Source: Cladorrhinum sp. PSN259
Taxonomy: Eukaryota; Ascomycota; Sordariomycetes; Sordariales; Podosporaceae
Assembly: GCA_033725935.1 (NCBI GenBank)
Contig: MU867080.1
Span: 124,001 to 188,000 of the forward strand
DNA: 64,000 nucleotides
Direction of reading: 5' to 3'
Each line of letters starts with the position of its first letter. Positions within the stretch are counted from its first letter, which is position 1. Under the pieces are notes generated by a model, which did no database searches, was not told the DNA's origin, and worked only from the letters and a program-made list of their open reading frames with translations. A program made the position numbers and the translations under genes. Positions 1 through 13,614 of the stretch are shown here, in pieces.

Positions 1-3000
1 GAAAAGACTGTCTGGCTTGAGGTTGGACCTCATCCTGTCTGCGCTAGCATGGTCAAGGCTGCATTCGGCGGCGCTACAGTCGCTGTTCCCACCCTGCGTC
101 GCAATGAACCTTGCTACAAGACCCTTTCAGCCAGTCTTTGCACCCTCCATACTGCTGGTCTGAATATCGACTTCAACGAGTTCCACCGTGACTTCAAAGC
201 CTCAGTGCGTCTGCTGGATCTTCCTAGCTACTCATTCGATGAGAAGAACTACTGGCTTCAGTATACCGGTGACTGGTGCCTCAGCAAGAACCGCGTCGGC
301 ACGGCTGCTGCCGCCACGGTCATTGGTCCCGCCAAGCCCAAGCTGTCCACAACCTCTGTTCAGAAGGTCACTCATGAGGATGTCAAGGGTGATGTCGCCA
401 TTGTAGAGACTGAGTCAGAGCTATGCCAGCCCGAGCTTCGTCAGGCTGTCTCTGGCCATATGGTCAACGGTGCGCCCTTGTGCCCATCGTCGCTGTACGG
501 TGACATGGCCATGACTGCTTGCCGATATGCCTACAAGCTCTTGAAGCCCGAGTCCGAGAACATTGGCTGCAATGTTGCGCACATGGAGGTCCCCAAAACG
601 CTCATCTTCAATGAGGAAAATAGTCACGTACTTCGCATGACCGTCACTGCCAACTCCAAGCTCGGTCATGCCGACGTCGTCTTCCACACTGGTGAAGGCG
701 CCAAGAAGACGGAGCATGCTTTCTGCAAGGTCTACTTCGGTGATCTTGAGGACTGGCAGAATGAGTTCGATCGTGTGTCTTACCTTATCAAGTCCCGCAT
801 CGACGCACTCAAGGAGGCTGAGCGCCGCGGCGATGCTTCCAAGATAGGGCGCGGTCTTGCCTACAAGCTTTTCGGCGCCCTTGTCGACTACAACCGTCGC
901 TATCAGGGTATGGAGGAGGTCATTCTTGACAGCACCACCTGCGAAGCCACTGCGAAGATCAACTTCCAGACGACTGAACAAGATGGAAACTTCTTCTTCA
1001 GCCCGTATCACATTGATAGCTCGTGCCACATTTCTGGATTCATTATCAACGGAACCGACGCCGTGGATTCGCGTGAACAGGTGTTCATTTCTCACGGCTG
1101 GGGCTCTATGCGCTTCACTGAGATTCCACGTGCCGGTAAGGAATACCGAAGTTACATCCGCATGCAGCCTCTCAAGGGTTCCAAGATGTACGCTGGTGAC
1201 GCATATCTTTTTGATGGAGATAAGGTCATTGGTATTACCGGTGATATCAAGTTCCAGGCTATCCCTCGCAAGGTTCTCAACATGATGCTGCCACCTCGTG
1301 GAGCTGCTGCTTCTGCTGGTGCTGCTCGCCCTGCCCCTGCCAAGGCCGTCGCTGCTCCCAAGAAGAAGAAGGAGACAGTTACCCCAGCAAACATCGGCAA
1401 GGTCAATCAGAAGCTCAAGGGCATCACCTCCCAGGTCATGGACATTCTTGCCAAGGAGGTCGGCTGCAGCCACGATGAGCTAGCTGACAACATTGCCTTC
1501 ACTGATCTTGGTGTTGACTCTCTCATGTCCTTGACTGTCGGTGGCAGAATCCGCGAGGAGCTGGATCTGGACCTTGATTCCAATGCTTTCGTCGACCATG
1601 CTACCATCGGTGCCTTCAAGAGCTACCTTGCCCAGTTCGAGAAGTCTGGCCCCAGAGAGAGTATCTCGTCAAGTGACTCTGACTTGTCCGATGGTGATTC
1701 CCCTGACATGGACTCTGACTCCAACGTGACTACTCCCCTCGATGAGTCTGAGACTGGTTCAGTCAAAGGAGACGGGGCTAAAGGTGCCTCGGGTGCTACT
1801 GGCAGTGAACTTCAAAGCATCATCCGCAACACCATCGCCGGTGAAATGGGCGTCGAAGTTGACGAAATCCTCGCTGCCCCCGACCTTGCCAACCTGGGCA
1901 TGGACTCTCTCATGAGTCTTTCTATTCTTGGTGAACTCCGTGAGAAGACTGGCTTGACAATCCCCTCCGATCTCTTTGTCAACAACCCAGCTCTTAAGGA
2001 TGTCGAGCTTGCCCTCGGTATTTCGGACCCGCCCAAAAAGGCTCCCGCCCCCGCTAAGCAGCAGCAAACCAAGGCCGCCGCTCCTTCCAAGGCCGTCTCC
2101 AAGCATCCTCGCATCGGTGTTGAGGAGCCTTGCCCTCCTAAGCCCCCGAGACCAACCACCATCGTCGACCACTATCCTCACCGGAAAGCCTCCTCTGTCC
2201 TCTTATCTGGCAGTCACCGCACCGCCAAGAAGCACCTCTTCATGATCCCTGATGGCTCTGGCTCCGCAACTTCCTACACTGAGATTGCGGACGTTGGCGG
2301 TGACTGGGCAGTTTGGGGTCTGTTCTCGCCCTTTATGAAGACACCCGATGAGTACAAGTGTGGTGTATATGGCATGGCTTCCAAGTTCATCGAGGAGATG
2401 AAGCGTCGCCAGCCTAAGGGTCCTTACTCAGTCTCGGGTTGGTCTGCAGGTGGTGTTATCGCCTACGAGATTGTCTCCCAACTCACCAAGGCTGGTGAGG
2501 AAGTCGAGCATTTAGTCATCATCGATGCTCCTTGCCCTGTCACTATTGAGCCCCTTCCTCAGGGCCTGCACGCATGGTTTGCTTCAATTGGTCTGCTAGG
2601 GGAGGGCGGCGATGAAGCTGCTCAAAAGAAGATTCCGGAGTGGTTGTTGCCCCACTTCGCTGCCTCCGTGACGGCGTTGAGCAACTATGATGCCGAACCT
2701 ATCCCCCAGGAGAAGTGTCCCAAAGTCACTGCCATCTGGTGCGAGGATGGTGTCTGCAAGCTCCCGACTGATCCCAGGCCTGAGCCTTATCCTAAGGGAC
2801 ATGCCTTGTTCTTGCTGGATAACAGAACGGATTTCGGCCCCAACAGGTGGGATGAATACTTGGATGTCAGCAAGATGCAGTTCAGACATATGCCAGGCAA
2901 TCATTTCTCAATGATGCATGATGAGCCCGTAAGTTTCTGCCCTCTAAACAGACCACATCCGGTGGATGAAGACTAACAATGTATCCCAGGCCAAGCAACT

Positions 3001-3034
3001 CGGAAACTTCCTCCGTGAAGCTGTTTTGAATTGA
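1..3034 (+). CDS. pks1: Non-reducing polyketide synthase, melanin (T4HN synthase) type, 5'-truncated by window edge
   Basis: Frame 1 is open from base 1, so only the C-terminal ~990 residues are present. The first codons read WLEVGPHPVC, the end of the acyltransferase domain. The product-template (PT) domain follows, with its likely catalytic His at 457-459 (SGHMVNG) and Asp at 1015-1017 (HIDSSCH). Two acyl carrier proteins carry phosphopantetheine serines at 1519-1521 (GVDSLMS) and 1906-1908 (GMDSLMS), separated by an acidic Ser/Asp linker. The thioesterase/Claisen cyclase has the nucleophile at 2443-2445 (GWSAGG) and a His at 2902-2904 (GNHFS). A phase-0 intron lies at 2929-2989 (GTAAGT, CTAAC branch, CAG); the last exon is 2990-3034. 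PT-ACP-ACP-TE is the layout of melanin and naphthopyrone synthases. Choosing T4HN rests on the CMR1-type gene 25 kb away, so wA-like YWA1 synthase remains possible. Confidence 0.93.
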
Positions 3035-4207
3035 ATAAATAATGCTTGGATAGAAGCTTTGAAGATTAGTGTGTTTGGAAGGCATGGTAACTTTGTAATA
3101 CATTTCTCGGTTTTCTACTTACAATTTTTCTTTTTCTGTTTTTTTTTCCTTGTTAGGGATATGAAATATTGGTACGGGTATATTATGCTGTCATGATTTG
3201 GATGTTTTTTATCGTGTTTTTACAGCTCGGTGGCTTTTTCTTTTTCTTTTTCTTTTCTTCTTCTTTTTGTTTCTCCTCATTGCTTCGAAAGGAGTTTGTT
3301 GCTTTGTGCTCTCAATTCTGGTTCGGTTTATTTTTCTATTTGCTTCAATTTCCCATCAACACGAATTTTCTTTTGCTATTACTTGGTTTATGAGAACGCA
3401 TTTACACGAGTGGTTTCGGATTTTGGATTTTGGACAAGAGTTATAGTATTTGTTTCATAGACTATTGAAAATTTTCGTTTTGTGTTTCGACCATATCGTC
3501 GTTCTACTAAGCAAAGATCACGAAGTGAGAAAATTATCTTTGGGATATTTCTGCTAGTATTTCAAGTTACCGGCTTGAGTATTAGATAAAAAAAGATGAA
3601 GGGGAGTTTGGCTTGGATTCTTTCTTAGTTCTCCTGGTTACTTGGCTATCAGTTTGTTCTGGTCTAGTGCTCTATCAGCTTGGAATGAAGAATGGCATGT
3701 TCAGTTCAATGACTATATCCTCCCCTGACTTTTTGCACTATGAACCTTTGCTCTACAATCGGCTGTGATTTCCCATATTCTTGTAGACTATTGCGGAGTT
3801 GCAGGCCAGTCATAAACAGAAGAAATACATACTGTAAAGGAGGGCATTGTCGAATGGTCAGCTGAGTGAGATATAAGAGTAGGAAGAACGGTTCACGGAG
3901 TTATTGGCCCGAGCGGGTTTGTAGTGGGAGGAGTACTTTGAAGTTTTGAGGTCTTTGTCAAGTCCTCAATTTCAGGCACTCAACTTTGTTCGATGCGGTT
4001 CTTAATATAGTAATTCGTATCAGGACTGACGAAACATGGCACTTATTGCTCGGCCAATTCGATAGAGGTCTTGGTTCATAATAGTGATTCGATTATTCAG
4101 GTAGCCGTTATAAAATATGGCGTACCGAATTTGCTGCTACTCTGGTTACGTCGTATAATTACTGAAACCTGCACTTTGAGCTTATCTTACACTGCCGCAG
4201 ATCCATC

Positions 4208-4230
4208 CGTACGATCCGTCAGATCGTACG
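4208..4230. repeat. Perfect 9-bp inverted repeat (hairpin or palindromic site)
   Basis: CGTACGATC at 4208-4216 and its exact reverse complement GATCGTACG at 4222-4230 are separated by 5 nt. It lies about 1.2 kb downstream of the PKS stop codon. It could be a binding site for a dimeric protein or a small hairpin, or it could be chance. Confidence 0.45.
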
Positions 4231-7200
4231 ACCGCCGTTATTTGCTTGTCGGTGTGATTGAGATGGAGATCTCGTAGGTTTTGACCTAACGGCCCGAGGA
4301 AACTGGCGAGTAGTCTCGGATACCTCGGTGAAGGATTTGATTGAGTTTGACCTTATCTCCTTTTTGTGTACTTAACTTTTTTGCTTGGCCCTTTTTGGGC
4401 ATAAGAATTCTTCGTGATTCGAAGAGCGGATATGAAGTCGGTTGCATTGAGCGTCGTCATCAATCTTGGGGTCAGCTAAAGACGGCAGCAGCAGCTGTGG
4501 AGATACTGCATATCCTGGAGATCGGCAGCTGCGGAATACCAAAGAGTACCGAGCGCCGAGATTGATCCAGATTTATAGAAAAGATTTTGTATTATTCAGC
4601 GCAGGGGACTAACCGTTGGACTGTTGGCAAGTTGGTCTCGAGATACGTGATCCGGTTTGTGTTGGGTTTTGATATCGAGAACATAGCACCGTTGCACCAG
4701 AGAAATATATTAGAGTACCTGAGCAGAGGTAATGAAGCTCCAAATAATATCCGTTTACCTATTTGAAGACAGTAGCATCGGACCCATTTAGCTTTTTAGG
4801 TACCATGAGTCTTGATGTTTATTTTCCCTGGATCCGAGTCTTGTTGGATGAGAAACAATGAGTTCAGAATCAACCGACCCTTGAAAGAATAGGTAACTGA
4901 TACTAAATTCCAGTCTGCCTTGGACTCTGCTTGTTGCTTCAACCTCACAGTCTCATTCGACAATACACAACCCGATATCTTATCGCCATTGGAAGCTAAC
5001 ATCCTCCTGTTTTAACATGCATAAGATGCAGTAATCATGAGAAAGGCTGACCGAGAAAGTGGTCGTCAGCGACCGAGCCCGAGCCCGAGACGCACGTTGA
5101 CTCTCCACACCGAAGGTGAGGATTCCACATCTCTAGAAGCTTGGCTTCTTCTTTTTGCTGACCAACATCACCCGGCTTCTAGGCTCCGGAATTTTCTGGT
5201 TCGTCACATTGATGTGTCTTACGTGCAGTCATCCTTCCCGCCCCTCTTCACCCGAATCTCAAACATGCCATCTCGAAGTGAGCAGTAATCTTTTGGAAAC
5301 CGTTATGAGCGGCCGCTTGGGATGCTAGAGCATGTGGTTCGGCGGCTCAGGTCCGAAGAGCTGGTATGGTGGCAAACGTCAGCAGATCCTTTTAAGGCAG
5401 TCTTGGGGCAATTGTAGAATCATGGTGTATAATGATGGCGATGGCATCATGTGTGTAACCCGAGAAAACCTGGTCGTGTTGTCTTCACCTTCTCGGGTTT
5501 AGACACCCACGACACTTGAGATTGACCGCAGATGCGCGCTAGTTATGCCAATAATAGACTGCTTTATATCTACGCCGACAGTTTGGACCTGGGGTAGCTC
5601 GGCACAACCAACGTTCAGGCATAGTGGCATAGTTGTGCATGATCAACAGATTTGAAGCTTTCTCAAGAGACTACCGAAGAAGTGTGAGCACTATTGCTTC
5701 CTATCACACCTGTGACTATCTTAGATAGATTGAAACCTTGATCTAACCAGTCTCTTAAAGCGATCACCTTAAAAGACAGCACATCTGTTCTATCTCGCCA
5801 CCATTATCACCATTCTCTATGGAATCATGACAACCCTCCCTTTCACGACCCGTGATTAGTACTATATTCAAGAATAAGCCTACCATGCCACATGCCCAGA
5901 CCTGCCGTGTACCTTTCCCTCGGGATGAATCCCATCCACTCAGTCAACAGCAGCCCCAGGTGTTGGAGAAGGTTGGGCGGCTAAGACTACACGATTACCC
6001 CTATTCAGTCTACTTCACTCTTCAGATCCTTTCCATCTTTCTTGTCGCCATTACTTCGGATACCTGTATAATTCTCACACAGCCCGCAAGTCCACGTTCC
6101 TAGAGCAAGTTGATAAAGTGGTCCGAGACAATTTTTGGAATACAATAATTCATCAGTAGCCTATCATTGGTTAGCATTCCTTGAAAGCAAACATGCCGTG
6201 CAACGTTTCACAACCATCATCCAGCGTGTGGGAATATTTCATGCAAGTAATAAAGAGAAGATTAAAGAACCATAGGCAGACAAGACATACATTCAAGGTC
6301 AGGGGTAGTTGACCGTTGAGCTTTTCCCGAATCTTGATATTGCTTTTGGCATTTTCATGCTTGATATATGCAAGTAGCAGACAGAATCCGGGCCGGAAAG
6401 CGAAACGAACTGCCATCACGCAAGCCGGCCATCCAAGCGCCATTGCCAACAGTGATGACCGGGAACAGGGCTTGGTTGCAAATGATCAGGAAACCCACTG
6501 CCGAAGATTTACTGCATCTAGTAATTAGCAATTGCCCAGGAGGTCAAACTCCTCGATCGACTGGACGAGGTTCGGTATTGATCGTCACCTACCAAACAGG
6601 GATATTTTCAGCTGAGGGAGAAGGAAAAAAAACATCAAGCAGTTAGAATACGAGCCAACAGTTTGCGTCTCCTCCATCCGGGACGCACTGCTTTGTGTTA
6701 GCTGACAATTCCGAGGCCGGCCAATTATCGTTTGGAAAGCAAAAGATAATCCCGTACCGTGCCGGAGAAATCAACGTCACGGTCAAAATGTCACGTCGAG
6801 CTCGAAGCAGCAGCATCTTCCGCGGATGGCATCCCTCGTTGTCCATGCCGCGGCCCTGAAAAAGAGGTACTTGGATGCGTGTACTTCCTTTCACCGCCTT
6901 TCCTTCTGTTACTTGAATTACTTGAACCAGACCAATATACTATGCGCTTCAAATGCAAGCATGGATATGGGTGCCCAGTTGTATTCCTTCCCAATCTGTT
7001 GGTAAACACACAGGGAGATAATCAACCATCCAGCCGCTCTAGACAGCCCGGCCCTGCAGGTATGTATCATATCATGTGGGGGTTCCCCAGGTAACATCAC
7101 ACTCTCACTCACAAATCACAACTGCAAGACGAAAACGATGCTTGTGAGAGAAACAATGACTGCCGAGAACAGAAGCATGCCGGGCACGTTATCGTCTTCC

Positions 7201-9355
7201 TGACGTCAGGTGCAAGAACTCATCGCCCCGATCTTCGAGCCTGAGAGGTAGTCGAAACAATCGCAAGGCGGCCGCTAGCACACTTGGTACTGTTGCTAAT
7301 ATGCATGATAAGGCGCCAACAGTGAAGAAAAGAAGCCAACTAAAATGCCGAGTACCAAGCATTCCAACCTATTATTTTGCTAAGAACCAACTGTTGAAGG
7401 TCAAGTGATGAAGGCAACCGAACTTGTCGATCCAATGGATCAGGGTCGATAAAAGCTTGTGTCTTGCGGCACAGATGTTGCTGCTGTCCCAATGATATCT
7501 CATGGTTCCAACAGGCCGGGTTCGATGCGCATCAGTGGTGTGATGGTATACGTGCAAAAAGTCAGCGAGAATCATCCAATCAACAACACAAATATCTCCT
7601 ATCGGCTAGGCGTCTAAGTAGAGAGAAAGTAATTCCTTCCATCCGTTCATCACGCAGATAAAAAAAAATCACTTTAGCATACACTACAGTGTAGCTATTG
7701 TTAGTCAACCGGCTTCTCCGCTGGCTCACCGTGTCTTGCTGCCGGTGAGGAGGCATGAAGAGGTTATGAGAAAAAGAGTTGAATCAAGTGCTTCATGATC
7801 TGACAGGACAACCATTTCAGAACCAAATGAAATACACGATAAAAGTAGACGGGCTCTGGTAGGACAAGACCGCAAGCGACAGAGTGGAATGACAGAAGCA
7901 ACCTCCCTCCATGGGTTTCCTTCCATGTCCTGAATCCGGTCGGATTTTGGCCTCTTAACCAGTCTCAGGTTGCACTGCATCTTTCAAAAGCATTAGCGGC
8001 TCAAGTAGTTCAAATGTGACCGCAAGGAGAAAACAAAGCAAAGGAAAAAAATGTCTTGGGCTCTGTCTCCGTCGTCATCACAAACCACCCTCCCCCCTCC
8101 CCCCTCGCGCTAAAGAGACCTTGTCCATATTGTGATCTGCGAGCAAGCAGTCTACCTCCACAAATCGCGGAATTTTCTTGTTTCCCTTATTGATTTTGTT
8201 TCTGTTCCTGTTTCACACCGCCTTCGTGAGTGCAATATGTAAAGAGTCACACAGTGTCTCGCGGAAATGTATAAATTACTTGGGGTGATCGTGAAAGCAA
8301 ACCCCCGTACTCACCTGCATATAATTCCTCGTGTTTCCTCCACCAGGCTTCAAGGGTACTCACTTCTTCTTACCAGTGATAAAGACCAAATATGGCGTTG
8401 CCCGGAAGCTGGTAGGTAATGAAACGGGCACTTGCATCATGTACAACTTACCGTTTTCGGAACCAACCCAGACTGTCTTCCTCCAAAAGTAACACAATCT
8501 CGTGGCTCCTTGTTAACATCGTGACGATATCCAATTTTGCAAACAAAAATGTCCGGGAACCCAAGACACGGCCAACGACCTGGCTGGTGCCACTGGGTAT
8601 GTCCAGCAAAAGGAACAAACCTCGAATATTCTATTCCCTTTGATCGGTTCGGGGAATACGGAAGATGTCCCGAGTCCGTGATACCTGGCATGAAATAAAA
8701 ATAGAGGTTAAGCAATTCAAGGAAGGATAGCCCAGCCTCCAACTCGTCGGTGCCTGAGCGAGAATACCAGGAGAATTTAACATTCACCGGCAGTTAAGCT
8801 AGCGAAACGTTGCATGCATTCTGCGAAGCGGCTAGTTAATATTTCGTTTCTGACAAGAAAAAGAACGAACAAACGCTTAAGTATATTGAAATCTCCCATG
8901 CATTAGCGCGTTGTTCATGTAGAGGCTAGGAGGTAGACGATGTTTAATCCGCCAAACTCACGTGCAAAGATGAAGGAGGCCCAAGGTAAAAGGGACCGAT
9001 CAACAGACACTCACATGTGACCATAGAATACCAAATGAGGAGAGATAGCTTTTCGCTGAATTCGGCAAGAAGACAAGCTTTTGCATATCGTATGAGGCGT
9101 GGCGTCAAGACATCTGCCCCCTTTCGTAATCTGCAATCATGTTGTGCTCGAGGGGCAGTGTGTTAGTCATCTGAGTGAGCCTCGCCAAATGGACTTATCC
9201 CAACTGTCATCTCAGTATGAGCACGAGTTTATATGCACGTAAGCAGATCTTTCCACTGGATGGGGCTTGCCATGTGCCGAAGGGATAATCGTGTATCAAT
9301 GCAGCGAGCCATCGATGGTTCTCATGCGGTTACCCCAGATCCTTTCCCATGTGCT

Positions 9356-9410
<55 letters not shown>

Positions 9411-9519
9411 CTTTGCGGGTCCGGTATTTTTTTTTTTTTTTAAATGACCCCCTGGTGGTTTGTTTTGGGTTTCGCCCCCACCGTTCCCCTTGTTCCCCCC
9501 CCCCCCCCCCCCCCCCCCC
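9356..9519. repeat. Homopolymer block: 55 G, then 15 T, then 25 C
   Basis: A run of 55 G (9356-9410) is followed by 15 T (9427-9441) and 25 C (9495-9519). The bases between them are themselves rich in short homopolymers. No gene is nearby. The G and C runs are mutually complementary and could fold or form a quadruplex, but the pattern also resembles low-quality sequence joined across a poly-G/poly-C stretch. I favour a real but mis-sized G tract with errors around it. Confidence 0.8.
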
Positions 9520-12500
9520 ATATCCTCCTCGCATTCTGAGGTTGAGGATCGCTGTCGGGAAGAATTCGCAGTGCCGCCGCGAACTGGGTTCTCGAGTCCA
9601 GAGTTGACTGTTGCTGGTGAGTTGAGACAAGGGGCATCAATAAAGTGGTGATACATTGTATGCCGACGGCATCGCCGATTTCCAGGTGGATCTCCATCTA
9701 GGGGCACTGACTGAGCTGTGATGGCATGGGGGGCATGCACAAACCAAAGTCCGTGGCAGGTGTGTCTCTCAGCCAAGCGATCATCCTTTGGGGATGCAGC
9801 GATCGACAGAATCTGCAGTAAGTGTTGGACCGCGGGGTGTCATGGAATTGTGATCTTTCTGCTGCTGGCAGAGATCTCGTATATCGATTTCATATCCCTG
9901 GCGTATGTTCCTGAGGGAACCGGTGTCTCTGGAACGTCACAGCAGCGCGAGAACTGGATGATTGGGGACCAGTGCGGCACATCAACTCGTTGTGATGATC
10001 AGTTGGTTGAGTAATAAGACAGCTACAGCTCTGCATTCACCATCATGGCCGATATGAACAACTCGGAATCAGACAGCGCGCTTTCAGCACATGGGGCTAT
10101 GCTGCCTCGCACCATTGTCAGCGTAGGGCCGTCCCGGTTCACAGCGTTCGCGGACAAATGCTGTAGATAGTCGGAAGAGAGAAGACGCATAGCCGCATGA
10201 CCCAAGATTCGTCCCGTACTCTGAATTTTTAAACCAAGAATCCATGTCCATCATCTCCGGCCCTTCGAGAGTCAATGACGTGAATGCACAAGTGCAGGAC
10301 AATAGCAATCATGTTGACTGCCATTGATAATGCTGAGCAATGTTGAAACATCACAAGCAGCCTCGGTGAATGTCTTTATGGGGCTGCGTCTGCATTTGGT
10401 GATCCGGGTGACAGGAGTTGTAAGTGGTCGCGGGCTACTGAGCGGGCGCCAATACTAACGGCTTGGTGAAGGCATTCCCGGCTGCAGAAATCCCTCTTTC
10501 GGGCTATGATCGTCATCGGTGTAATGGCGGGGAAATCGTCCTTCTTCCTCGCAATAATTGAACGGCGTACGGCATAAGATCGCAGGCGCTCAGCGCAATC
10601 TGTCCAAGCCACCAGCTCTGTTTCCGACCTGGGAAAAGGAAGACGAACAGCTGCCTTTAGCTTATAGACTGTAGGACAAACACCGTCGAATATTCCATTA
10701 CTATAGGGCCGATTGGTGTGCGTCTGATGACAGACCTGTTCCGAGTTCTACATGTTTCCCGACTAGCAACAGAATGGTTGGCAGAAAACGCCCCGAGTTG
10801 GCGGTGTCAACATCAGCAACGCAGCCACGGACGGACAGTCGGCGTTAACTGGTCAAAGATACAGAGGAGCCGAGAGACAAACTCAACAGTGTTTGCGTAG
10901 CTATCCGACCCGCTTGATAACTGGTGGATGATCGGCAATCCCGCTGCGTGATCTGTTCCTTGTAGAAATCTGGGATATGAGAGGATGGTAAACCTGAGGA
11001 ATGGATCAGGACGAACCAGGCAATCAGCGATTCGGACCATGACATAGCCTGCTCCTCGTGTGACTGCTGTGCTCAATCAGAAACACGAGACATGCGAGTG
11101 CGACTTCCAGATTTTAAAGCTGAAGTTGAATTCCAGGTTTGTTGGGCGGGTAACCTGGAACACGCGGTAGGTGCGCTCGCCAAATTTGAAGGAACAGCGA
11201 ACTTACTTACCTAATCAGAGTGTAACAAGTGGTAAGGTTGGGTGTAATTTACATCGGATTGATTTTTGCACAGGTACTTCTGCCAAGTTTGGGGGATCAT
11301 TTTTCGAATTCTCCGACAAGTCCCTGCTTTTGGTATTACAGTTGTGTAAGTATACGAGTTGAGAGACGAAGAAACTGGAACACAGAAGAAGACAACTCCC
11401 TTGCCATGTGTGACAAGTCGAAAGAATATTCACAATTGCCATGTTTGAATCACTAATTACAGTGTTCCTCGTCGCAAATTTTGCATCATTCGGTACCACA
11501 AGTTATCCTCTTCTGGATTGCGACTTCCATTGTTGGGAATTTATACAATACGTTAACCAGAACCAGGAACACTACTATTACAACCATACAACTCGGAACG
11601 GTTCCAGCTGCTTGGTCCTACATAACACAGCAAAAACGCACCTCATGATACTGAAAGTTAAGCCTGATATGGAATCTCCAGAGTTACTGTGTTATTACTG
11701 GTAGGCAGAATATTCAACCCAAATATCATACAAAGATTCGGAAACCAGCCGTAGTTGGATGGTTTGGAATCAGTGGTCTCGCGTAATCGGGGAGTGGGTA
11801 AGTCGGGTGGGGCATCCAGAGAAGAACCTGGACTTTGAGTGAAAGGTAACAAAATACTTCCGGCCCAGGCCCCAGCTACCTACACTCTCTGTGGGTACCT
11901 TTCTTTCAGTGCGGCGTAGGCCACCAGATTCCACACTGGACACCATGCATCTTGTCTTGCGCCATCCGTTACATCCATGCTGAATTCATTCTTTTGTCGC
12001 TGGAGTCGCCGATCATATGATTGCACTAATTCTCTTTTTCAGAGCGGTCGAGACACTAATTCCAGGTACCCGCACCCTCATCTTCATCTCCCAACAGAAC
12101 AACAGCAACCAACGGCCACGGAAGACGTTCCAACTCGAAGCGTCATTCACCTGGTGCTGTATTTGTATTGGAGACCCTTGGGCTGGCCTGGCCTGCCTTG
12201 CCGTGCAGGTGCTGTATTCGCACGATGCATGATACCTGCATCGTATTTCGATTGGCACTCAAAAATTGCAACTGCAGAGTGGCGTTCTCGACGTCCAGCT
12301 CTCCCCCCGTTGCCAGCCTGGCATACATCAGGTATCCTTTCTCCCCTATTCCATTCTTGCCGTCTGCTGCTTCGTTAAGGGTGGCTCGCTGGCCATGGGC
12401 CTTTGAATCATGGCTGCGTGGCTACCAATCTGCATATCTTTGGCCGCCGCTTGGTAGCCCATGCATCGCAGTGCAGTGCAGTGCAGCGCAGCGCGCGGGG

Positions 12501-13069
12501 CGGCACACATGGACATCCCCAGAAGCCAGGAGTGGACAGTCGCCCCCCTCTCCATGCATGCTTCAACTCGCATATTGAATATGCGAGGCTTGACCCGCTT
12601 GGGAAGAAGATGGCGTGAAATGGTACATTCTGCGTCATATGGCCAGAAGTAGAACAAGAAGAGACCACCCCAACCATTTCAACGGGCGCTATCAGCGGAT
12701 TGGAGGGTCATTGGAACTGCTACTCTGGTTCTCCGGGCCTCTGTCGTCGGATCTATGCACGGGCAAGACCAGCATCAGATCTTGCAGCAGCACTCATGTC
12801 CCGCGTGTCTTCTCTCACGCGGACTCATACATGCAAAGAACATGCTGCTACCCTGTCCCAGAGCCAGGGCAGGGGCGAAGAATGGAGCTGTGCTTTGGAT
12901 CGGTTGGCAGCGCTGCCCTGAGAAGACTTGTGCTTGTCTGCTTTTCCCCTTTCCTTTCCCCTTCCCACGGGCAGGCGGCCTGGTTTATTCCCCCGAGGGC
13001 AGTCTCACACAATATGTATCCCAAGTGGGTCGTGTCTCTAAAATATCGCTCGGGTCTTAGCGGGGAAGA

Positions 13070-13170
13070 CGGCTCCTTTTAACCGGGCCTCCTGCTTGAT
13101 TTCCTTTAAGCCTAGGTACAGCTACTCCATCCTCTCGATCTCACTTCCCCTACCTAAAGCTTAATTGTGT

Positions 13171-13236
<66 letters not shown>

Positions 13237-13376
13237 GGGGGCGGGGGGGGGGCCGGCGCGGGCGGNNNNNNNNNNCGGCTACTTTTAACCGGGCCTCCTG
13301 ATTTTTTTCATTTAAGCCGTGGTAAAGCAACTCCATCCACTCGAACACCCTTCCCCTACCAAAAGCTTAATTGTGT
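13070..13376. repeat. 101-bp near-duplicate flanking an assembly gap, with 64-G and 20-C runs
   Basis: Bases 13070-13170 and 13276-13376 align over 101 positions without a net length difference; both contain TTTTAACCGGGCCTCCTG and end in AAGCTTAATTGTGT. Copy 1 runs into 64 G (13171-13234), then a G/C-only stretch to 13265, then ten Ns. Copy 2 begins directly after the Ns and runs into 20 C (13377-13396). Mismatches are scattered. This is what two overlapping contig ends look like when scaffolded side by side instead of merged. Whether the true tract is G or C on this strand cannot be decided here. Confidence 0.85.
13266..13275. other. Assembly gap (10 N)
   Basis: Ten Ns in a row sit between the G-rich end of one contig and the start of the duplicated 101-bp segment. 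Given the duplicated flank, the true gap size is probably negative, meaning the two sides overlap. Confidence 0.95.
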
Positions 13377-13567
13377 CCCCCCCCCCCCCCCCCCCCGCGC
13401 CCCCAGCCCAAACGCGCTTCCTCCTCCGACCAAGGGTCAGCTTACCACTCGCTCCCGTTTACTGGGCCTGTCCGAAGGAGCCTTTGGTACATACGTCGAG
13501 GTATCTAATCGCTGCGGCAGCTTCTTACGTTTCTTCTGTGTAGCTTCTGCCCCTGATCCGCTCGTCA

Positions 13568-13614
13568 CTCACACACACACACTCACACACACACACTCAC
13601 ACTCACACTCACAC
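13568..13614 (+). repeat. CA/CT microsatellite in the presumed leader of the AflR-type gene
   Basis: ACACACAC and ACTCAC units run for about 47 nt, roughly 280 nt upstream of the ATG at 13896. Pyrimidine-rich leaders are common in front of fungal genes, so this may be promoter or 5' UTR. Confidence 0.7.

Noticed and set aside
421..1473. 350-codon minus-strand frame inside the PKS
   Set aside because: It is the antisense shadow of a highly biased coding sequence. The plus strand carries clear PT and ACP motifs across the same bases.
9322..9776. Poly-Gly and poly-Pro frames across the homopolymer block
   Set aside because: These are translations of the G and C runs and not proteins.
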